In this document: in pieces, positions 14,124 through 21,846 of the stretch
Layout: each line of letters starts with the position of its first letter
How positions within the stretch are numbered: position 1 is the first letter of the stretch
Made by a program: the position numbers and the translations under genes
Virus record (IMG/VR): IMGVR_UViG_3300048107_000066
Span: 1-25,027 of that record
Reading direction: 5' to 3' (one strand)
Source of the DNA: a virus
DNA: 25,027 bases
The notes under the pieces: generated by a model
Databases searched by the model: none
Told to the model about the DNA's origin: nothing
What the model saw: the letters and a program-made list of their open reading frames with translations, nothing else

Positions 14124-16739
14124 TTATCTTTGAAATTGTTCTAAAGCTAAAAAGTGTTGGTGTCTTTGTATTACACCACCACCAGCAATTAGTCTAACCT
14201 GAATATTATAAGTTGTACTGCCAGTGCCAGTATCAGTATCAGTTACAACTAACGTATCTGATTTTCTTAACCTTCTTGAAATACCCATAGCATAAACTTC
14301 TTGTATTTGTGTTGTATCTCTTAAAACTCTTATTTCATAAGCCGATGAAAGATCGCCAGTAGCTGCAGCTTGTATAGTAAAAGTTATCAAAGTTGCAATA
14401 CCTTTTCTAACTATTGTGCCTGATTCTATGGTTGCAAAGGTTGAATTATTGAAATTAGTAGCAGTAGCTGAACCACCGATAACATAAACTGGCACTGTCA
14501 CTGCTTGACCTGCTATTTGCAAAGTATCTACTTGTGCATTACCGATCTTAGCTGTGGTTATATTTGCATCAGCAATCTTGACTGTAGTAATTGCTGAATC
14601 TTGTACATCAGCAGTTTTAGTAGGTGGATTAGCTACACTAAAAGTAAGACTGGTTGTCGGTGATTCAACACCTAAAGCATTTAAAGCAGAAACTGTAGCT
14701 ACATAGTTACTGGCTACTGGTAGAAAAGTTAAATCAACATTATTAACTGCAACTATTTTATTTAGAACTTGATTACCTGAACTATCTACCACATTTACTT
14801 TGTATTGATTATCAGGATAGTCTGTAGGTTGTGTCCATGAAATAAAAGGTCTGCCAGTTGAAGATGAATTAGTATCAGTGAAAGCTAAATTAGTTGGTGC
14901 TTTAATTGCATAAGCAGTAGGCGTATCACTTTGGTCAGCTACACTTTCTACACTTGGTACTGTCCATGTATAAACATCAAAGTATTCAATCATATTGACT
15001 TGTAATAATCCGCTTGATTGCAATACTAATGATTCAATAACAAATACCTTAGAACTAAATCCTAAACCTGCATAAGTTAGATCAACAATATCACCAACAT
15101 TTAATTTATACATTTCTGGTGTACCTAAGAAAGATACTTGCGTTTGATGTCTGCTTCTAGTCAAAATTGCTTTACCCATATTATGAGCAATATAAGGGTC
15201 AGATATAAAAGGAAATTCAGCTTTCAATTCTAGTATTTCATCACCATCATCAGAAAAATAATTTGGACTAGCACTGTGTAAAACTATGGCAGTGTCTTGC
15301 TCAAATTTCTTTTGACCATTGAAAAACTCAACAATAACTTTATTAGCTTTTTGATCTTTAGAACCATAATCAACTGATATTCCTGCATCACTAATTATAT
15401 GATCTTCGGTAATACTAAAACTAGATGAGCCAGTATCTTCAATTTTTAATTCATACTTACCATCAATATAAGTAAAAATACCACGCATATTAGCTAATAA
15501 ATCTTGTGCATTTTCCATGACAGTTCTGTTGATATCGACTACACCATTACAATGAAATCTTTTAACTTTAGATAAACCATTATTCACACTACCTGAGACA
15601 GAATGATCGGCAGTCAAAGGATGAGCAGAATCAAAATAAATTACATATTTAGGCGTACTGTCATAAAAATTAGTCATCTGCATATCAGTAATAATTCTGT
15701 TATCAACAATGACAGTACCACTATCATTTTTTAATTCTAATAATTCACCAGTCTTAAATTTAGACCAATTAGAAAAATTACCCATTAAAACAAAATTATT
15801 TCCATTTTGTCCTGACCATGCCATTTGCGAAGCATTACCATTAAAATCAGGTGTATCTACTTGCGTGTCAGCAATATTAGCTGCTGATGTAAAAGTAGAC
15901 ATATTTATTTGTGAACTGGTTAAACCTTTACCATATTCATCATTAGTTATGTAATCTAAAAAAGTTAAAGCTGGATTATCTGACCATTTATAAGTTGAGA
16001 TCGTGCCAAAAGTTTGATTGCTATCTCTAGGGTCAAAAACTTTTTTACCTTGTACACTAACTGTTAATTGTGGCACACCTGACCACATACCACCTTCGTC
16101 ATAATGATATTTAGCTGCTATGTAAGCAATACCATTTAATTTGTGTGCTGAACCCCATTTACTCGTTGCCAAAGAAGCATCAAACATTGGGTCTACTACT
16201 TGTGTTGTTGCTCCATGATGCAAATTAAAAACCATGCGATAAGATAAAGCTGGATTAGTGCCAATCGTACCAGCAGAAATAGAAGTGATTGCAGCAGTGT
16301 TATTAGCTGTATTTAAAGAACCAGAACCAGAACTAATTTTATCTGAACCAATATAACCACCATCTTTAAATCTTTTATCATCGTTTATAGGATTACCATC
16401 TAATTCTATTGATGCACCATCTATATTTTCTAATTCACCTACTGATAAAGCGTAGATAACAAATAAATCTCTTGATTCATTTTCTGCTGTGTCCATAAAT
16501 ACTATTTGTGCACCAACTCGTCTTGAACCATAAACTACTGGTATCTTTCCACCAGCAGAAGTTTTATTAGCTAATATTTCTGAGCCTTGACTTTGTAAAC
16601 TACTAGCTAAAGATTTTGCTTGTTTGTAGGCTTTTACACCAGTGACTAAAGAAGCAGCAGTAACTGCTGTAGTTATTATTGTTTTAACAGTAAAACCTAA
16701 AATTTCTTTTGCTAATAATTTACTAAAAAAATTAAACAT
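14124..16739 (-). CDS. Central tail-tip/host-specificity protein, lambda gpJ-like
   Basis: 871 aa. An N-terminal hydrophobic segment (about 15-40) precedes KIPVVYGSRRVGAQIVFMD (65-83), typical of siphophage tip proteins. The middle region has the tail-tip fold signatures (PALTFLDYITNDEYGKGL; DGKYELKIED). A fibronectin type III domain lies at about 614-703 (APTNLAF ... ISWTQP ... YVATVSALNALG), followed by ITTVKIADANITTAKIGNAQVDTLQI (715-739 region), a repeat often found before J-like C-termini. Role: closes the tail and contacts the cell surface. Starts in a TAATG overlap with the upstream distal-tail gene. Confidence 0.83.
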   Translation of the reverse strand: MFNFFSKLLAKEILGFTVKTIITTAVTAASLVTGVKAYKQAKSLASSLQSQGSEILANKTSAGGKIPVVYGSRRVGAQIVFMDTAENESRDLFVIYALSVGELENIDGASIELDGNPINDDKRFKDGGYIGSDKISSGSGSLNTANNTAAITSISAGTIGTNPALSYRMVFNLHHGATTQVVDPMFDASLATSKWGSAHKLNGIAYIAAKYHYDEGGMWSGVPQLTVSVQGKKVFDPRDSNQTFGTISTYKWSDNPALTFLDYITNDEYGKGLTSSQINMSTFTSAANIADTQVDTPDFNGNASQMAWSGQNGNNFVLMGNFSNWSKFKTGELLELKNDSGTVIVDNRIITDMQMTNFYDSTPKYVIYFDSAHPLTADHSVSGSVNNGLSKVKRFHCNGVVDINRTVMENAQDLLANMRGIFTYIDGKYELKIEDTGSSSFSITEDHIISDAGISVDYGSKDQKANKVIVEFFNGQKKFEQDTAIVLHSASPNYFSDDGDEILELKAEFPFISDPYIAHNMGKAILTRSRHQTQVSFLGTPEMYKLNVGDIVDLTYAGLGFSSKVFVIESLVLQSSGLLQVNMIEYFDVYTWTVPSVESVADQSDTPTAYAIKAPTNLAFTDTNSSSTGRPFISWTQPTDYPDNQYKVNVVDSSGNQVLNKIVAVNNVDLTFLPVASNYVATVSALNALGVESPTTSLTFSVANPPTKTADVQDSAITTVKIADANITTAKIGNAQVDTLQIAGQAVTVPVYVIGGSATATNFNNSTFATIESGTIVRKGIATLITFTIQAAATGDLSSAYEIRVLRDTTQIQEVYAMGISRRLRKSDTLVVTDTDTGTGSTTYNIQVRLIAGGGVIQRHQHFLALEQFQR

Positions 16740-17290
16740 TATTTAGTACCCCATCTAACATCTTCTTTGACTTGCGTAGCATATTCCAAGCCCTTATCAC
16801 CTGAACTAAAATCTTGTTGTGAAGCGTCAGAAAAATGCCTACCTTTTGTCAAATTCCAATTTGCCCAATGACTAGCAACTACCAAAGATATATTAGAAGC
16901 ATCTATAGTTTCATTAATAGATACATTTCTTATTTGTCCAGTAAAATAAGTTATTGCACCAACTAATTCTTCATCTGAATCAAAATAAGCAATATATATG
17001 TTTGCAATTTTATCGGTAAATGCACCTGATTCTACTAAAGCTCTAACTTCATTACTTACGTTAGAAAAGCCTAAATTTATTTCATCAACTTGTAATTTGC
17101 CTGATTCAGTAGTTGCATCAACAGTAACAAAAGAACCACCAGCAGTATAAGTATTTGAATTAAACACAACGTCACGACCAAAATCTGTAACTCTAACAAC
17201 AGTAGATAATTGCAATTCAACTAAGAAAGCGATCTTAGTTGCATCTGCTGATACTTGATTTTGTAATGCTGTAGATAATGTTCTTGGCAT
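16739..17290 (-). CDS. Distal tail/hub protein, DUF2163-like
   Basis: 183 aa. The opening (LSTALQNQVSADATKIAFLVELQL ... VRVTDFGRDVVFNSNTYTAGG, residues 4-52) matches the pattern of DUF2163/BR0599-type baseplate-hub proteins, whose members lie upstream of tip proteins in GTA and siphophage tails; lambda L has the equivalent position. The remainder is beta-rich, with a C-terminal SDASQQDFSSGDKGLEYATQVKEDVRWG. TAATG overlaps on both sides show coupling with its neighbours. Domain assignment is moderate. Confidence 0.65.
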   Translation of the reverse strand: MPRTLSTALQNQVSADATKIAFLVELQLSTVVRVTDFGRDVVFNSNTYTAGGSFVTVDATTESGKLQVDEINLGFSNVSNEVRALVESGAFTDKIANIYIAYFDSDEELVGAITYFTGQIRNVSINETIDASNISLVVASHWANWNLTKGRHFSDASQQDFSSGDKGLEYATQVKEDVRWGTK

Positions 17291-17895
17291 TAGGTGATAA
17301 CCTCTCTAACATCAAATGAAATACTAAATAAACCACTAATATCAGTGCTGTATACAATTTCATTGCTTTCAAGATATACAGTAAAACTTGGTTTATTGAC
17401 AGTAACAGCTTCATTATCAGCTAGAGTAGCTACCAAATTTGGTGATATAGATACAGTTGTTTGTCCACTACCATTAGAATCTACATCAGCTTGTACCATA
17501 TAAACTTTTGTGTGATTAGCAAACTTTATTAAGTCACCTGCTTTCAAAACACCAGTTGTTGAATTAGTAAAGCCATCTATAACTATAGTTGCATCTGATA
17601 AAGCGTGTGTACCGACAACTTGTATATCTGTTTCTGCTTTACCGACACCAAGATTATCTAATGGATGCGTAATAGTAAAATTTTCAAAACTCCCTTTTTG
17701 TTTTTGTAAAAAAGCAAAGATAGCTTGTGAATCTAATTGTTCTAATGGTGGCATTGCTACAGTAAAAGAAAAATATTGACCGCCAATCTGTCTAACTTGT
17801 TTTTTACCAGATATAGTTTGATTTAGTAAAGTAGGTCTATTATCTTTAAAATTTAAAGTTCTAAAACTAGGACTTGTTGGAAATGCACCACTCAT
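17290..17895 (-). CDS. Minor (distal) tail protein
   Basis: 201 aa, all-beta by appearance. It opens FPTSPSFRTLNFKDNRPTLLNQTISGKKQVRQIGGQYFSF, followed by MPPLEQLDSQAIFAFLQKQKGSFENFTI, a layout I associate with siphophage minor tail proteins placed between tape measure and DUF2163-like genes (lambda M position). A probable distal-tail ring component that joins the tube to the tip. No catalytic motif. Overlaps its neighbours by 1 nt on each side. Confidence 0.65.
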   Translation of the reverse strand: MSGAFPTSPSFRTLNFKDNRPTLLNQTISGKKQVRQIGGQYFSFTVAMPPLEQLDSQAIFAFLQKQKGSFENFTITHPLDNLGVGKAETDIQVVGTHALSDATIVIDGFTNSTTGVLKAGDLIKFANHTKVYMVQADVDSNGSGQTTVSISPNLVATLADNEAVTVNKPSFTVYLESNEIVYSTDISGLFSISFDVREVIT

Positions 17896-19355
17896 TACAC
17901 CACGCCCATTTTGCCTTGATTATTCATAGCGTTATTTATTATTTGAGTAATTGTACCTTTTCTTGAAAGTAGCAACTGGTCAAAGCCAGTAGCATCAACT
18001 GTATTTATATTAAAGTTTACTGTAGTACCCATCCCTTGTCCTTTCGTGTGATCTATTACAGTTTCATTTGGATGTAACATAGCCATAAAACCACCTCTAC
18101 CATCCATACCACCTGCTCTTGCACCTGAACCAGTGAAACCACCACCATCAGCACTAGGAACTTTAAGGCTTGGAAAAATATCTGAAAGACCACCAGTAAT
18201 TGTACCAGTAATAGATTTAACTAAAGGTGCAATTATCATTAATCTAATAACTTCATTAATAACTTGATTTAAAACGCTTTTTGCTAAATTACCAAAATTT
18301 AAAAATTCTGCATTTGTAAAATCAAAAAACTTTCTGAAAGAGTTAGTTAATTGTCCTTCAACTGTATTTGAAAAATTTTCAACCACTTTTATCTGATCTT
18401 CAACAGCTTTTTTATCTCTATCTTTAGCCTTCTTTATATTTGCTAAACGCTCTTGTTCAGCTAGAAGTTTTTTTTCTTTTTCTTCTAACAATAAAATTTC
18501 GTCTTTTATTGCTTTGGCGTTATGTTTTCTATGGGTCATACCATTAGCAATTAGTCTATTTTGTTCTATTAATTCTTCATTTAATTTTTCTAAATCATGC
18601 CTTACTAATGTTAAACCTTTTTCTTCAGCAGTTATCAAGCCTAATGCTTCAAAAGTATCTAGTACACTAATTGATAAACTTATAAAAGCAGCTTGTAAGG
18701 GTACTAATATTTGCCTTTTTAATCTATTCATAGTGTCGTTGAATAATTCAGCTTGAGCAACAGTCTCATTTGAAAATATACCAGTAGCAGAAGCTGCTAA
18801 TTCTTCCATTGCAGCAGCACCATCTTTAGAAATATTTTTCAAATCAACCATTTTTGAACCAAAAAGACCTGCTAAATTTGCAGATTTTTCTGATTCACTT
18901 CCTACTTTTTCTAATGCTTTGAATGTTTCAACAAATAATTTTTCAGCAGTTTTGGTTTTACCACCTGCTTCAAAAATAGAGATACCTAGCTCGTCAAATT
19001 GTATTTTTGCTAAACCTCTGCCTTGTTCTGCTTCACCAATACCTTTAGAAAAGAATTTTAACGCTTTATTAAATTTTTCTGTTTCAACTCCAGCTTGTTG
19101 TGCTGCAAACTGATACCTTTGCAAAAATTCAGCAGTCACACCAACTGCTACAGCAGTTTTACCAATTGAATCTGCAACTTGTAATGCTTCGTTACCAAAC
19201 TGTACTATCTGTCTTATTGCAAATGCACCAGCAAATGCACCAGCTAATTTTTTCATAGCTGATTGCGTAGAATTAATATTTTTATTTACCTTACCAAACG
19301 CTTTACCAGTTTGATCTTGTCCTTTAATCCTTAATTTATAATCAGTTCCTGCCAT
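17895..19355 (-). CDS. Tape measure protein, short
   Basis: 486 aa. A small-residue hydrophobic N-terminal part (38-50, 64-75), a helical middle, a strong coiled coil (about 245-330, Glu/Lys/Leu-rich), a hydrophobic segment (MIIAPLVKSITGTITGGL, 373-390), a Gly-rich stretch (403-422) and GGFMAMLHPNETVIDH (421-436) at the C-terminal end, the last being common in lambda-type tape measures. It sits right behind the G/GT frames. At about 1.5 angstrom per helical residue the tail would be roughly 70 nm, about half of lambda's. The gene start overlaps the end of the -1 frame. Confidence 0.87.
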   Translation of the reverse strand: MAGTDYKLRIKGQDQTGKAFGKVNKNINSTQSAMKKLAGAFAGAFAIRQIVQFGNEALQVADSIGKTAVAVGVTAEFLQRYQFAAQQAGVETEKFNKALKFFSKGIGEAEQGRGLAKIQFDELGISIFEAGGKTKTAEKLFVETFKALEKVGSESEKSANLAGLFGSKMVDLKNISKDGAAAMEELAASATGIFSNETVAQAELFNDTMNRLKRQILVPLQAAFISLSISVLDTFEALGLITAEEKGLTLVRHDLEKLNEELIEQNRLIANGMTHRKHNAKAIKDEILLLEEKEKKLLAEQERLANIKKAKDRDKKAVEDQIKVVENFSNTVEGQLTNSFRKFFDFTNAEFLNFGNLAKSVLNQVINEVIRLMIIAPLVKSITGTITGGLSDIFPSLKVPSADGGGFTGSGARAGGMDGRGGFMAMLHPNETVIDHTKGQGMGTTVNFNINTVDATGFDQLLLSRKGTITQIINNAMNNQGKMGVV

Positions 19356-19832
19356 TGTTTATTTGCCTATTCTTTTCTTCTAAATATGCTAACCATCCAG
19401 TAAATTCAGATAAAGACATTTTTTCTTCTAATTCAGCTACTGTTACTCCCAACAATTCTGCTAAATAGTATCTTGCAAATAAATCTTTATCTTCCCTTAC
19501 TTTTTTAGTTGTTCCTCTACTGAAGGTGCTGACATTATTTCTGTAGCTACTCTAGCTAAGACATCTTTATCAACGCCATTCATCAAGGTTGTTTTATCAC
19601 CTATATCAAATACTTTATTACCTTCAGCATCAAGTGCTTTGTGTATTAAGCAATAAGCCATCAACGCCACATCATCGTCTTTTGCATATTTTTGCAATTT
19701 AGACATTTCCGCTAATGTTAATGGCTTTGCATAAACTTTAAGTATTTCACCATCGTCACTCCATTCTGGTATTTCAATTTCTTTAATATCTAAAGAATTA
19801 AAATGTGCTTTAGCTTTATCAATAACTTTCAT
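19342..19832 (-). CDS. Tail assembly chaperone GT-like frameshift product
   Basis: A -1 slip at 19506-19500 adds 52 residues (VREDKDLFARYYLAEL ... ending NNGRN, stop 19344-19342), giving about 163 aa. The -1 frame has no usable ATG near its start, is open exactly from the heptamer onward, and has the T-domain shape LSEFTGWLAYLEEKNRQ. Its stop lies 9-13 nt inside the tape-measure start. This is the conserved lambda G/GT arrangement. The extension is not an independent gene. Frameshift efficiency cannot be read from sequence. Confidence 0.82.
19497..19832 (-). CDS. Tail assembly chaperone, G-like product (0 frame)
   Basis: 111 aa, starting MKVIDKAKAHFNSLDIKEIE, rich in charge, with a helical middle (LTLAEMSKLQKYAKDDDVALMAYCLI, 38-63). 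Position between tail tube and tape measure is that of lambda G. The last codons CTA AAA AAG TAA carry an in-frame A-AAA-AAG slippery heptamer, so a fraction of ribosomes should continue into the T-like frame. Role: binds the tape measure and recruits tail-tube subunits; not in the mature virion. One nucleotide separates it from the upstream tail-tube gene. Confidence 0.85.
   Translation of the reverse strand: MKVIDKAKAHFNSLDIKEIEIPEWSDDGEILKVYAKPLTLAEMSKLQKYAKDDDVALMAYCLIHKALDAEGNKVFDIGDKTTLMNGVDKDVLARVATEIMSAPSVEEQLKK
19500..19506 (-). promoter_or_regulatory. Programmed -1 ribosomal frameshift site A-AAA-AAG
   Basis: The heptamer is in the correct phase (X-XXY-YYZ) for the 0 frame and the 0-frame stop TAA follows directly. 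A purine-rich GAGGAAC lies about 6-12 nt upstream and could act as an internal Shine-Dalgarno stimulator. No strong downstream stem is obvious. Confidence 0.82.
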
Positions 19833-19833
19833 A

Positions 19834-20220
19834 TTAAGCTGTTGAAGTAGTTAAGCCACCTGAACCTTGTAAAGTTACACTAGCTTCTACTAAACCATCA
19901 AATGATGCACTTCTAGTGAAACCAGTAACAATTGCTGAACCATTATAATAAGTGTCACCAGTTGATGCACCTTCAGGATAAACCTCTAGTGTCACAGTAG
20001 AACCTATTGATAATGCAGTTTGTGCAGTGTCAGTTTCATCAAAAAATACATCTACAGATGCTGTAAATTGCGTAAGCGTAGATAAATAAGACCTAGAAGA
20101 ATCGCCCATTGCAGTTTTTTCAACTACATCAGCACTTTCTTCTAAAGAATATGATCTAACTTCAGCAACAGTAGCTGAGCCAACTTTAATTAAGCCTTCG
20201 CTTCCTTTATGTACTGCCAT
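19834..20220 (-). CDS. Major tail (tube) protein
   Basis: 128 aa, mostly beta. It opens AVHKGSEGLIKVGSATVAEV (2-21), then SYSLEESADVVEKTAMGDSS and SVDVFFDETDTAQTAL, a layout shared by short siphophage tail-tube proteins. Ribosome site GAGGT (20233-20229) 8 nt before ATG, inside the 49-aa gene, is the strong late type, fitting an abundant product. Position immediately before the G/GT frames supports the call. It forms stacked hexameric rings around the tape measure. Confidence 0.82.
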   Translation of the reverse strand: MAVHKGSEGLIKVGSATVAEVRSYSLEESADVVEKTAMGDSSRSYLSTLTQFTASVDVFFDETDTAQTALSIGSTVTLEVYPEGASTGDTYYNGSAIVTGFTRSASFDGLVEASVTLQGSGGLTTSTA

Positions 20221-20356
20221 TTTCTTTTACCTCTTTTTTTGAAGAAGATTTAATTTCTTTGGTTGCTTCTTCTTTCCAACCTTTATTCAATAGACTTTCA
20301 ACTCTTGAAGGATGAGCATCTATAGAAATCTTGCCATCTGGACTAAATAGTTTCAT
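20207..20356 (-). CDS. Small late protein (49 aa) upstream of tail tube
   Basis: 49 aa, from MKLFSPDGKISIDAHPSRVE to EVKENGST. Its ATG follows GAGGTAAAA, where the TAA is also the stop of the tail-terminator gene, so translation is coupled. The second half is Lys/Glu/Ser-rich and disordered. Its end overlaps the tail-tube start by 14 nt. Its form (short folded part plus charged tail) resembles the 71-aa protein at 21562-21777, but I do not recognise a family. Confidence 0.6.
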   Translation of the reverse strand: MKLFSPDGKISIDAHPSRVESLLNKGWKEEATKEIKSSSKKEVKENGST

Positions 20357-20358
20357 TT

Positions 20359-20805
20359 TTACCTCGCTACATCAGGTGCTTGTTCCTGATTAAAATAATT
20401 AACATTAAATGTTAAGGTGGCATAGCCAACTGGCTTTTCACCTTCTGCATTATATTCTATTTCGGTACTTTCTAAAAAAGTATCTTTCGCTAAATTGTTC
20501 AAAGTTGGGTCAGCAGCTATAGCTGTTTCTACTTCTTTGCATATTGTATCAACTGAATCATCGAAATTACTTGTTGCTTTTACATAACATTCTATAGCTA
20601 CTGATAAATTTCTTTCTAATAATCTATTTGTGCCTATTACAATAGGTTCAGATGTTTCTGATTTTGTGTAAATCAATAATGAAGGCAAACTAGCTGTTTC
20701 TAAGGGGTAAACTCTTGATTCAAATACATTTGAACCAGTTGTAGTTAAACCAGTTAAGACAGTGCCTAAACGCTCTCTAATCTGCTGTCTGACATGGTTA
20801 GCCAT
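20359..20805 (-). CDS. Tail terminator, lambda gpU-like
   Basis: 148 aa, alpha/beta. Opens VRQQIRERLGTVLTGLTTTGSNVFESRVYPLETASLPSLL in pieces that match the tail-completion family (early helix, then VYPLE...LPSLLIY). Later NLSVAIECYVK and ATLTFNVNYF strands are typical. Gene order (connectors, terminator, tube, G/GT) matches lambda FII-Z-U-V. Role: caps the tail tube and joins it to the head connector. Starts in an overlap with the upstream connector paralogue. Confidence 0.78.
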   Translation of the reverse strand: MANHVRQQIRERLGTVLTGLTTTGSNVFESRVYPLETASLPSLLIYTKSETSEPIVIGTNRLLERNLSVAIECYVKATSNFDDSVDTICKEVETAIAADPTLNNLAKDTFLESTEIEYNAEGEKPVGYATLTFNVNYFNQEQAPDVAR

Positions 20806-21158
20806 TATAATTCCTCTAACATTAAAGAAGTAAAACCAGTGTTGTCCTTTTGCACATTAACAATACTATAAGTTTTAGCTCCAACTAAAGTATTACCATC
20901 AACATCTTTATAAGCAGCTACTGCTAAAGTGTTGCCATGTTTGACACTTGGTACATCTACAGATCGACAATAAGCAATTGGTTTTGTGCCTTCAACACCT
21001 ACTCCAAATTCTTCTTCAAAATATTCATTATTTAAAATAAGTTGTATATTTGATGTTTGACCACTTGTGTTTGTAAAAGTAGCAGTACGCCCATGACCAA
21101 AATCAGCATCAAGATAAGAACTCATATCTTCTTCAGTTTCTAATCTATATTGAGACAT
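20805..21158 (-). CDS. Head-tail connector paralogue B
   Basis: 117 aa, mainly beta. It shares with the adjacent 134-aa protein: SYLD...GHG.TATF (14-28), I.LI...EYF, V.VEG.KP.A...S.DVP...H...L.V.A, and NVQ.DNTGF..L.LEE at the C-terminus, roughly 40% identity by eye. This form corresponds to lambda FII-type head-tail joining/stopper proteins. TAATG overlaps both neighbours. Likely part of the head-completion ring; which of the pair fills which layer is unknown. Confidence 0.7.
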   Translation of the reverse strand: MSQYRLETEEDMSSYLDADFGHGRTATFTNTSGQTSNIQLILNNEYFEEEFGVGVEGTKPIAYCRSVDVPSVKHGNTLAVAAYKDVDGNTLVGAKTYSIVNVQKDNTGFTSLMLEEL

Positions 21159-21562
21159 TATTGTTCCTCTAAAATTAATTCTATGAAACCAGTGTTATCT
21201 GGTTGTACATTTTTAATTACAAAAGTTGTTTCCGCTTTTAAAACAGTGCCTTTATTAGTTGTGATTGCATTAACAATTAAACGATCTTCATGCGATATAT
21301 AAGGCACATCAGAAGATTTTACTAACGCTTTTGGTTGAAAGCCTTCGACTGCAACACTATTTCCAGCAATATCAAAATATTCTTGGTCAATAATTATGTT
21401 TATATTTTCTCTGTTGCCTGAATCTATATCAAACCAAGAATCTATAAATCCAACTCTTTGATCGAATAAAGAATTTTGTACTTCAAAAAATGTAGCAGTT
21501 ACACCATGTCCAGTAGTTGAATCAAGGTAAGAATTAAAATCTGCTGCACTTTCTAACGCCAT
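21158..21562 (-). CDS. Head-tail connector paralogue A
   Basis: 134 aa. Same scaffold as the 117-aa neighbour with an insertion of about 20 residues (about 29-49, including FDQRVGFIDSWFDIDSGNRE) before the INIIIDQEYF strand. Shared elements: SYLDSTTGHGVTATF, DQEYF, VAVEGFQPKALV, SSDVPYISHEDRL, NVQPDNTGFIELILEEQ. Tandem duplication with divergence is the simplest explanation. Lambda FII-like head-tail joining role is inferred from position and form. Confidence 0.7.
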   Translation of the reverse strand: MALESAADFNSYLDSTTGHGVTATFFEVQNSLFDQRVGFIDSWFDIDSGNRENINIIIDQEYFDIAGNSVAVEGFQPKALVKSSDVPYISHEDRLIVNAITTNKGTVLKAETTFVIKNVQPDNTGFIELILEEQ

Positions 21563-21777
21563 TATTTTTTAGTTCTTTTTTTTGGTCTAGGTGCTTCAGA
21601 TGTTTCTAAACCAACGCTACGATTGCTTTCTTTTTTAGTTTCTTTAGCAGTTGATATTTCAGCTTTACCATAATTTACTAAGGCTTTACCTTCGTCAATA
21701 TCTAGTTCAACAATATCACCAGCTTTGACATTTTTTTTATCTGCAACAGTGTCAGATAAGATTAAATATTTATTCAT
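21562..21777 (-). CDS. Small late protein after capsid gene (71 aa)
   Basis: 71 aa from ATG 21777, chosen for AAAAGGAAAAAGTT upstream; an in-frame ATG at 21843 would read through the GC-rich hairpin and overlap nothing useful. A folded part MNKYLILSDTVADKKNVKAG...ALVNYGKAE (1-40, SH3-like strands; 'G-D-x-V-E-L' and 'G-x-A-E') precedes a Lys/Arg-rich tail ending RPKKRTKK. It occupies the place of lambda FI or a decoration protein. The fold resemblance to small capsid-adjacent phage proteins is tentative. Confidence 0.65.
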   Translation of the reverse strand: MNKYLILSDTVADKKNVKAGDIVELDIDEGKALVNYGKAEISTAKETKKESNRSVGLETSEAPRPKKRTKK

Positions 21778-21801
21778 AACTTTTTCCTTTTTATTAGGAA
21801 A

Positions 21802-21820
21802 GGTGGGCGTTAAGCCCACC
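21802..21820 (-). terminator. GC-rich hairpin after major capsid gene (attenuator or partial terminator)
   Basis: A perfect 7-bp stem GGTGGGC/GCCCACC with a 5-nt loop lies about 27 nt past the capsid stop and 25 nt before the next start codon. Such G:C density is rare in this AT-rich window. On the transcribed strand it is followed by TTTCCTAATAAAA, so the T-tract is poor: partial termination or mRNA 3'-end protection seems more likely than full stop, because the operon continues. Confidence 0.6.
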
Positions 21821-21846
21821 ATTCCATCAGTTGTCATTACCATCTA

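Noticed and set aside
21778-21843. Extended N-terminus of the 71-aa protein through the hairpin
   Set aside because: The ATG at 21777 has its own AAGGAA site; the extension would translate the GC-rich stem and reads like non-coding sequence.
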